The position numbers and the translations under genes are program-made. A DNA stretch of 64,000 bases from Tetrahymena elliotti 4EA. Taxonomy: Eukaryota > Ciliophora > Oligohymenophorea > Hymenostomatida > Tetrahymenidae. Shown piece after piece: positions 55,597 through 64,000 of this stretch (the stretch's first letter is position 1; each line of letters opens with the position of its first letter). The notes beneath the pieces were generated by a model. That model was not told the origin of the DNA and did not search any database. It saw only the letters and a list, made by a program, of their open reading frames with translations. The stretch is taken from positions 1 through 64,000 of the forward strand of contig JH720311.1 in NCBI GenBank assembly GCA_000231825.2, written 5' to 3'.

Positions 55597-56797
55597 GATT
55601 ACTTAGAATACATTTTTAATTTAAACAGTTTCTATTATAAAATCTAATTTTTAAAAAAATAAAAATAAAACCATCTCAAATAAATCTATACAACAAGGCA
55701 AGGCAAAGCAAAGCAAAGCAAGCAAGCAAGCCAAAATAAAAGAAATTCTAATATTTTATAAATGAGAAAAATAATTAATAATTCAATTAATAATGAACAA
55801 ACAAACAAACACATATAATTTGATTATAAAAAATAACTTTGAATAATTCTAGGAGTAGAAAAAGAAGTATTTTTACATATTAATTTCAAGTTCTCTCTAG
55901 ATTTTATAATCAATCATTCACATCATTTATTGTAAATATATTTGTTTATACCTGTCTCCTCATAGAATTCTTTTTATTTCTTTTCATTCTCAATTTGGTT
56001 TTTGGTTTTCTATTATGTTTCCTTAATTAGTTTTCTTTTGAATTTTTAAGAAACTTCCAATCATTTATCATATTATATAAATTTTACGCTTTACATATTT
56101 TTAACAAAGATAAACAAAATTATTTTATCTTGATTGGCTATTGTTTTTATTTTATTTTTTTAACAATTAATTAAATTACTTTGGATATCTTTTTGAATGT
56201 TAAATAATTCTGATTACTATTTTGATAAAACTCATTTTGAGATATTGATAAATTCATAAAAGCTTTATTCATAAAACAAATCAGTAAAATTAAAAATTAT
56301 CCATTTAAAAAATATGAAAAGGTAATTTATTATTTTTAAGAAACTTCTTTTTTTAAACAATAATTATTAGAAAATAGATAAAATAAAGAGATTTTTCAAC
56401 AACAATAATGAACGAAATGGATACATTTAATATTTTAAAATAAATTTTATACTTTAAGGTAATAATTTTTTGGAGTATTAAGTCATTGATTAATTATAAT
56501 GAAATTATATAATTAGAATTATAATACTTTTTAGATAGTTTACTTAAATGATTTATTTATTTATTATTAATATGGGTATATATCAAATAAGTACATTAAG
56601 TATTTTTATGTTTATTATTTCTACTACTAATGATTCTTTCCTTCCTTCCTTCTTTGCCATCCAAGATCGAATAATTTGAATAAAATCCATGATATGATTA
56701 TTTAGTTTTTGTGCGAATAATTTAAATTATATAAAAGTTAGTGTTATTATTAACAGTAAGTAATTTAGATATTAAATTGAAATTCTTATTTTAAATA
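55597..56797. other. Intergenic between convergent 3' ends
   Basis: About 1.2 kb of AT-rich DNA between two converging genes. It contains a caaggcaaagcaaagcaag short repeat at 55694-55732. No coding sequence recognised. Confidence 0.5.
55694..55732. repeat. Short G/C/A repeat (caagg/caaag units)
   Basis: Tandem caagg, caaag and caag units over about 39 bases, about 100 bases after the stop of the unknown plus-strand gene. Confidence 0.75.
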
Positions 56798-58549
56798 TCA
56801 AGATAAAAATATTTTCTTGCATTCATCCCAGTTTATTTCGGTTTATGTAATAGGGCATATTTTTTGTTTTTCAGTTTTCATCTTTTCTATTCCCTTTGTA
56901 TTTATTTAATGTTTTTATATTATTTTAACAAATTGAATGAATTTTTATTGAAATTACTTTTTCACTATAGACTTGATTATCTTTTGTAACATAAGGAGGA
57001 TTATGCTCATCCATGACATCTCCTGTAATTCTACAAATCAATGAAGAAGTGACTTTATGAGTGAATGGAATATTGTATACCATCTGTTAGTTAATTATAT
57101 TTAATGAAAATAAATTGATAATATCTTTTAAATGTATTTACTTGGTTTATGTAAGGACTGCATACTGGGCATTTATATGGGTATTAATAGTCCTTCTTTG
57201 TACAGTTCAATGTTTTTAAACAAGAAATACCAGCTCTAAGAGTAGTTGAAAATAATGAATTGGAGGAAATACCATAAATGTCAAAACACAAATTTTTGAA
57301 TTATTTAATTAAATCCTCCCATCTTTTATCATCAAAATACGATCTATATTTTTCATGCTTTTCAATATTATTATGGACAACTATTCCCATGCATATTTTT
57401 CTGATTTCTAAAATTTGAGGTTTATATTTCACAGAGTAGTTTTGAAGATACTGCAAAGCTTCTTTGTACTTTGTTTGCTTTAAAAGTTAAACAAATCTCT
57501 ACTGAATCAATTTAAATTCAAAATCATTATTCAGCTTTTACAATTTAGATTAATTTTCTTTACACCACTCCATAGCTGAGTCGGTTTATTATTCAGTTAA
57601 ATCTTTAACAATCTTGCTTTGTAACTCTATTAAATTAATCTCCATCTAACAATAATCCTATATAATATTATTAAATTGAATCAATCAATGATTAAAAACC
57701 AATTTAAATGTTTAAAACATAATTAAGAAAATGTAAATTTTTGATTGTTTCAAATTATTTCTTTGATTTTTATTAGCTGGTTTAAATAATTTATCAATCA
57801 AAAAATCAATTAAAAAATCGATTTGTTCATTGAAATTTTTTAAAAATATAGTTTCTATCATTCCAAATTAATAAATTAATGCAAATTTTGTGGATTTTCT
57901 ATCTTTTCTATTAATTTATTAAACAACTTTTTAAGCAATCTCTTCAATTAAAACTTTTCTTTCAAATATTTGCAAACTAAATTCTATTTTATTTCTATTT
58001 ATTTGAGTTTTTTTTTTTTGTTTACCTCGATTTGATAAGAACTGCAAAGCTTTTTGGCTACTTAAATGTTACCATTTCGAGTAAGCTCTTCTACAATGAG
58101 TCTTTTTGTTCTTAAATTATGATAATCTAATTAGCTTTCTTTAACATTTGGTGTAATTGATTTGAGATGCTCAATTCTTTTTGTGCAGCTATCGTAAATT
58201 TTATTGTTCTCCTTTTAATCATGACTTAGTTACTTTTTTAACTCTTTTAACCTGACAATTAAGGATTCGATTTATGCTTCGACTTATTCTTTATTGAAAT
58301 TCTCTTATTTTTTAAGCTGAATAATTGAGTTAAGTATGGAGCTTATTTCTTTCTCTATTGATTTTCTCTATTATTTAAATGCTTTTGAATTATAGATTAT
58401 AGTTTAATATTTCATAATCTTTGAAAGTATTTGTTAAAAAAAGAAATATTTATTGAATAAATTGAAAATATTAATGTACATCTGACAGCTGTCTCATATG
58501 GAATTTTGATGAAAGAGTATTCAACTGTTTGAATATCTGCGTTGATCAT
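56798..58549 (-). CDS. MAEA: GID9/FYV10/MAEA homologue, CTLH E3 ligase subunit
   Basis: RING-like subunit of the GID/CTLH ubiquitin ligase. Starts MINADIQTVEYSFIKIPYET, like the N-terminus of MAEA. A coiled coil then KRIEHLK and RLIVEELTRNGNIQVAKKLC form the LisH region. The next exon is a CTLH domain (DSAMEWCKENQSKLQKLNND; LIQQRFVQLLKQTKYKEALQ), then the CRA part LQNYSVKYKPQILEIRKICM and FDDKRWEDLIKQFKNLCFDI. The degenerate RING reads CPVCSPYINQ, SLICRITGDVMDEHNPPYVT, VYSEK, and after an intron KICPITQTEINWDECKKIFL, TGA 56800-56798. That last exon matches the VCPRTKEVF..AEKVYI end of MAEA. The exon 1 donor is ambiguous (about 58480). Length near 400 residues is normal. Function in regulated protein turnover is inferred from the family. 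Confidence 0.9.
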
Positions 58550-59063
58550 CTAATTTTGAAACTAAAATGAAATATTTTTGAATCTTATATAATTAATTTG
58601 TTATTTTTGTAGGATTTCTTCCTTCAATTACTATCTTCTTAATTATGATGTAAATCAATCACACAATTTATATTAATCAACTATAAAAGTTATTATCAAA
58701 AAATAGATGAATCAATCTTTTATTTATACATCAGAAAAAACAACACTTTATTTATAACAAAATTTCTTCATTTGGTAAATAACTAAATGATCATTAAGTC
58801 AAATTAAAGAAACCTTTTATCTGATATAAACTTCATCAGATAATTCAAAATTGTAATACCAACGATTAAAATAGTCTTTTTAATTTGCTTTTTCAATTTT
58901 AAATAAAACTGTATTAATAATTTAAAAAGGAAATTGAATTGATTGATATCTATAAAAATAAATTAAAAATAATTAAATGCAGGAAGTAACATTTTATATA
59001 GTCAGTAGTATATTATTGTTTGCTAGTATTATTTATTAATTTTAACTTATTTTATAAATAAGC
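58550..59063. other. Intergenic, no gene seen
   Basis: Upstream of the GID9 gene and downstream of the PAQR gene. No feature recognised. Confidence 0.5.
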
Positions 59064-61340
59064 TCATTTTAAGTAACAGAAGGTCTATTTTCTAGAATAA
59101 TAGTTTTCTAATCCAAACATGTACCCAAAAACTATTCCTGATACAACACAAAGGTGCCAAATATTATGAGAATTTCCCTAATTATTCAAATATATACTTT
59201 AAAAACACTTCCAATAGTTTTATTACTAAATTTAAAAAATTTTTCTCAAAATTTCTGTCAAAAAATATTTGAAAAAATAAATTTTTTGAAATAAATGAGA
59301 AATGAATAAAAATATTTTAAGGTAGTTATGTCAAAAAATTAACAAAAATTTTATATTTATGGCTATTAATAAAATATTAGATCTTCAAATTCAATGAATA
59401 AAGTTACAAATCTATCAAATTTTCCAGGTGAAAAACGTTCAGGACATCTAGCTAAATAGATACAGAGTCCTCCTAATAGGGAAGATCCTGATAAAATATA
59501 ATAAGGGATAGCTGGGGCTAAGGAAAGATAGTCATTATCTTCATCAATAAATTAGCTAAATAAGTTTTTTAATTGATTTAAATTTTGATTCACTAAATTA
59601 ATGAATTAATTTACTATCTGTAAAACAAATGGAAAAGAGGGATGGATACAGCTAAACCTAATGAGCCATAAAGAGCTCCTTTAAGCTTTCTATATTTCTG
59701 AGAATGAACGAAATCGAAAAGAGAAATTATAAATACAGTGGAGCAGAAGAAAATAACTAAGAATAAATAGAAATATAGCAATCCAGAATCACAGTAGAAT
59801 CCATAGTATATGATAGGAACACTTCCTCCCAAAAGTACAAAGCAAATACCTGCATAATCCAATCTAAGCAAAAAGTAATGCAATTGTTTATTTATTGAAT
59901 TAAAAGTGTGATATAAAACACTTCCTGAAAAGCAACCTATTGAGCTTAAAAGATAAAAGAAAACAGGCCATTTAGATATCTATCTAGGATCAGAAACTCT
60001 GCGTTCATTCACTTCTGATCTATTGATCCCAAATAACTATTAATTAATTAAATTAATTTAAAAAAGTTAAAACGAAAGCGAATGACGTAAGTATTTATTG
60101 ATGTATTTGTTTGTTTGTTTAAATTAGTCTTAAAATTAGAACTAAGCGATTAATAATATTAATTGAATTGTATTTTTCTCTCAATTTCTTATTTCTATCA
60201 AACCATCATCCAACAAAGTTAACAAAGTGAATAAAGCAGAAAGTAATTTTCTTAATGTAATAAGGAGTGAAAGTTATTTTTAATTTAAATTAGCTTTTCA
60301 TTCATTTTGCAATTTAAAAATGAAAAAAGGAATTACTAAATGGAAAAAACACACAAATTTTGTTTAGAAATGTAAAGTAGATTTGAATTTACCTTGTAAA
60401 CATCTACCCAATCTAGATTGTCTTACTCCAACTATTTTTTTTAATATATAGAAGAATAATATTATAAAAGGAAATATTGATCTAGAAGATCAAATACTAA
60501 CTAAGTAGATTAATTAAAGAATAAATACCTGTTTTGTAATTTTAGTTTTCAAAGAGAGATAGACTTGGTCGATTTTTGATTTTTATGATTATGAAATAGG
60601 GTTTTTCTTAGATAAATTAGATATTTCTATTAGAATATATTCAAAGTCTTCTATTTACTTAATATAACTATTCAATTAAAAAATTAGGTTAAAATAACTT
60701 TCTATTTGTTGATGTTGTTGTTTTTTATTGTCAAAAAGCCAAATAATTTTAAAAATCTAATAATTAGTTTACTTGTCATTCTGCTAGAAGGAATTAAGAA
60801 CCGAATTAAAGTGTCTATCTTGTGATGATTTGTGATTGCCTCTATTGATACAATATAATATTTTACATTAGAATTAATTTTAGTTTAATTTTAATTTGAA
60901 TACACTTCTATTTATGACGCATAGTTGTTGTATATATTGTCTAGCTCTTAAATAGTCTTTTTAATTACTCCTACGTCATTCTGAGCTATGAAACTAGAAA
61001 CAGTTATAATTAAGCAGACTGAGATGATGATTCCAATAAAGTGGCTCCAAATATTTGCAAACTCATTGTTAGAAAACATAAAAGCTGATTGTATTGATTT
61101 TTTATAAGTGTTAAAGTTAATTCTATAGCCAGTACGTATAAAGATGTTATCTTTCATATAATCAGGAGCTTCATCATAGCTACCTAAATAAGCAAGGATT
61201 TTATTCTTTTAATTTGGGTTGTAAGGAACATCTGTGCACAAGCAAACATGGGCGGGCTTCTCTTCGCTTTATGTTTCTTCACTGAGCTTATCAAATTTGG
61301 GAAGCTCTTAATTATTATCTACTTGTTTAATTTATTTCAT
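59064..61340 (-). CDS. PAQR / adiponectin-receptor family seven-helix membrane protein
   Basis: Integral membrane protein of the PAQR/hemolysin-III superfamily. A soluble N-terminus (MKQIKQVDNNQELPKFDKLS) leads to the family signature FIRTGYRINFNTYKKSIQSA and FMFSNNEFANIWSHFIG before TM1. After introns, LFGINRSEVNERRVSD precedes further helices: SSIGCFSGSVLYHTFNS carries the SxxYH metal-site motif, LLRLDYAGICFVLLGGSVPI the conserved Asp, and later helices YFYLFLVIFFCSTVFIISLF and GLAVSIPLFHLFY. PERFSPGKFD is the usual loop, and the last exon has NSHNIWHLCVV with the C-terminal His pair, TGA 59066-59064. Conserved His and Asp residues imply a zinc-dependent hydrolase-like site, as in AdipoR. 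A small exon near 60430-60395 and the joins between 60900 and 60050 are tentative. Confidence 0.9.
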
Positions 61341-62398
61341 ATTGATAATATGGGTAATCTGGTATCTACTTAGTTATCTTTTTTGCTTTGATTTTATTTT
61401 AATTTTTTTTCTTTAGAAAATTAGCTAACTTGTTTTGATATATTTATAAGTCGTTTGAATTGAAAAAAGCAACCAAAGCAAAGCAAAAGAAAAGAATGTT
61501 TGTTTATAGATTTTTAAAAGGAAATTAACATCAAAAACTTAATTAATTTTTTATCTTTGATTAGATTTATTTGTAATATTAAATTTAAAAACTATCCTTT
61601 TCTTAGTTCACATATATAAAAGGGATAAGCATTTATTTACATATTCTCCCTATTTTTTTGATACAAATAAATAGTTCTCTCCATATTGTAAAATCTAAAG
61701 TAATCAGAAGACCTTTTTCATTATTTTCCTCTTTAGGCAAATGTAAAATCAAACAAATAATATTTAAAATTAAGGTGTATTCAAACATCTATAACAATAT
61801 AAAAAGTTCATAAGAGTATTAATTTTGCTCTCATTTCTATTTGATTACGCACCATCTAATCAATCAAAAGTTAAACACTTATTTGGTCAACCAACACTCT
61901 TTTTTTAAGTACGTCCTCTACTTTTCACTTAAAATTTATTAATTATTTTACATTTTATCTAAAAAGCTAATCTAATTTTTATAAAAAGAAATCTATTATT
62001 TTTCCATCCCTCTTTCCCTTTTTATATATTTAAAAAACTCTAATTCCTATTTAAATTTCTCTCCAAAAGCACAAACGATAACGATTGGTTTTAAAAATTA
62101 ATTTATTTTACTTCATTTATTTTTAGAAGATTTTTTAAACATTAAAATGTTTTAATAAAAACTTTTAAAAAGAATATTACAAACAAAAATAAAACATTTT
62201 AAATTTGGTATTTATTAATGAATGTCAAGTATTTAATACGAATCATAATAGTATTAATAATAATCTTAAGACTATCTCAGTTTACATAATTTATTTAATT
62301 AAATATCATTGATTAATGAATGTAAAGTATTTAACACAAATCTTAATAGTATTAGTATTTAATCTTAAGACTATCTACAAAATTTATTTAATTAAATA
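61341..62398. other. Intergenic, PAQR promoter side
   Basis: AT-rich spacer; the right end holds a tandem duplication (separate entry). No gene recognised. Confidence 0.5.
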
Positions 62399-62401
62399 TC
62401 A
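62215..62401. repeat. Tandem duplication of about 90-95 bases at the aldo-keto reductase 3' end
   Basis: Two adjacent copies (about 62215-62308 and 62314-62401) share ttaatgaatgt, agtatttaa, taatagtatta, aatcttaagactatct and the end attaaatatca. The tca that ends the right copy is the reductase stop codon (TGA on the minus strand), so the left copy duplicates the stop and 3' flank. Confidence 0.85.
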
Positions 62402-63559
62402 ATTATTCCTGTATTAGTTCTTAACTATTATCTAATCTCTCCTGATTGACTTATTTGGCATGTAAGTTTTATAATCAATACCAATTAAAGGTCTATTTCC
62501 TAAGATTTCATCAAGTTCTTTGTTGATTTAAGGAGTTATTTTCTTGGATATTTCGAGTGATTTTACTATATCATCTAGTTATTCGGGTTTACTAGCACTG
62601 GTAATTGCTGTAGAGACATCGCGATTTGCTAGGACCCAAGCCATAGCTAATTAAGTTTGAGTACAACCGAGCTTATTTGCTTATTCACTTAGAGCATTAA
62701 GTAATTTCAAAAGATTTTCTTTCTTTTACTCAGCAAAATAAGTATCAAAAATTCTTTTTAAGATCATACTGTCTTTGTATTCTTGTAACCTAGAACCTGC
62801 AGGGAAAGTTCCATCATTGTATTTTCCAGTTAAGATACCTGCACAAAGAGGACTCCAAACAGTAGAACCCATTTTGTATTTATCAAATAGTCTACCATAT
62901 TCTACTTCAAATCTTTCTCTCACTAACATGTTATACTAAGGCTATTCACAAACAGGAGGAATCAAGTTGAATTTAGCACATATTTCTCTTGCTTCAAATA
63001 TTTAGCCACAAGACCATTCAGAAGTTCCCCAATAATGAATGAGCCCTTTATTGAATTTAAATGAATAAATAGATAATTTAATTCATAATATGAAATTTTT
63101 ATATTTACCTTGCTTAATTAAGTCATTGAAAGCATGAATTGTCTCTTCAAGAGGAGTGTCCTCATCAAATCTATGACAAAAGACTATATCCAAATAATCT
63201 AATTGAAGTCTTTTCAAGCTAGCTTTAACACCCTCTATTATGTGTTTACGTGATAAACCAATCTAATTTGCTTTCTAAATTTAAGAAATAAAAGGTGTAA
63301 CCCCCCAAAATATTTTAGAAGAAACAACTAATTCTTATCTAGGAATTCCAAGTTCTTTGAAAGCTTCTCCATATTATATCTCAGCTTCACCAAAACCATA
63401 CGACTCAGCAGTGTCGAAAAAATTAATACCTAAGCTATAAGCTTTTTTAACTATTGAGATCATCTTTTCTTTTTTATCAGGGGTATCACTATTTAAGAAG
63501 TTACCAAGTCCTATAGCAGAGACTTTAATACCAGTATTGCCCAAGAATCTGTATTCCAT
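62399..63559 (-). CDS. Aldo-keto reductase (Kv-beta / AKR6-like)
   Basis: NADPH-dependent oxidoreductase with a TIM barrel. Starts [20 protein letters not shown]. The catalytic tetrad is complete: D49 and Y54 in [16 protein letters not shown]82 in [10 protein letters not shown]129 in [16 protein letters not shown]. Downstream, [20 protein letters not shown] and [20 protein letters not shown] match the Kv-channel beta-subunit/AKR6 cofactor region. The C-terminal [20 protein letters not shown] binds the NADP phosphate in the family. One intron lies at about 63108-63050, between the FNDLIKQ and [11 protein letters not shown] segments. Length about 360 residues is normal. Whether it pairs with a potassium channel or acts as a free reductase cannot be told from sequence. 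Confidence 0.92.
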
Positions 63560-64000
63560 TTTTAAAAAAATGAGTTTGATATATTTTTATTGTTGATATT
63601 TAATCAGTATTTTTACTTTTGTTGTTGTTGTTAATTTACTTATTTTGCTAATTTTCTATTTACTGTATTTAAAAGTAAAAATACTCTCTATATCTGTCTA
63701 TCCTTCCAGAATTCTATCTTAGTAAGTAAGATAAATTAAATTTTAATATCTTTACTTATTAAATTAATTGCTGAGATATCACTAATCTAAATTTTCTAAC
63801 ACAAATCTGATAAATTTTATTTACTAATGTAAATTAATAGACTTTGATGATTATTAATAAATACAAATTGAAGAATTTTAGATTAAAAAAATTTGATTTA
63901 TCAATTTGTTGAGTTATTTAATGTAATGTAATTATTTCCAAAAAACCATAAGAGTCATTTCAATTAATTAATTATATTTATTGTCTTTTCAAAATCGATT
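63560..64000. other. Intergenic, upstream of the aldo-keto reductase
   Basis: AT-rich flank containing a ttgttgttgtt run near 63620. No gene recognised before the window ends. Confidence 0.5.

Overview
The window looks like a chromosomal segment of an oligohymenophorean ciliate, most probably Tetrahymena or a close relative. It is extremely AT-rich with many short introns (mostly about 55 to 250 bases). Conserved proteins can be read only if TAA and TAG are glutamine and TGA is the sole stop. For this reason standard-code ORFs here are only fragments, and the gene bounds below come from manual reading of both strands with TAA/TAG = Gln and with introns placed by GT..AG and homology. Exon edges inferred this way are less certain than gene identities.

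Left block (0.8-21.4 kb, conserved): a Hippo/MST-type Ste20 kinase with a very long Q/N-rich tail and a SARAH-like coil (minus); a divergent cyclic-nucleotide-binding-domain protein (plus); the large ribosome-biogenesis factor RRP5/PDCD11, with S1 repeats and HAT repeats (minus); and a coiled-coil protein of unknown function (minus).

Middle block (23-47 kb, accessory and partly decayed): two divergent leucine-rich-repeat genes in which each 30-residue RNase-inhibitor-like repeat is carried by its own 90-base phase-symmetric exon. The minus-strand array has about 25 recognisable exons, carries a premature stop and a one-base deletion, and is interrupted by about 2 kb of foreign-looking sequence. 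The plus-strand array is tandemly amplified together with its introns and contains a 184-base assembly gap. Between the two genes lies a decayed Tc1/mariner-type transposase. Downstream are a broken TPR gene, unidentified coding remnants, two intact B-box-like zinc-finger/coiled-coil paralogues, a truncated third copy, and a helix-turn-helix fragment.

Right block (47-64 kb, conserved): an EF-hand protein, an SR splicing factor (RRM + CCHC knuckle + RS domain), an unknown plus-strand gene, a GID9/MAEA homologue (CTLH E3 ligase), a PAQR/adiponectin-receptor-type membrane protein, and an aldo-keto reductase. Most genes lie on the minus strand. There is no sign of operons, and the genes act in unrelated housekeeping or signalling roles. 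No rRNA, tRNA, CRISPR, telomere repeat or chromosome-breakage motif was recognised.
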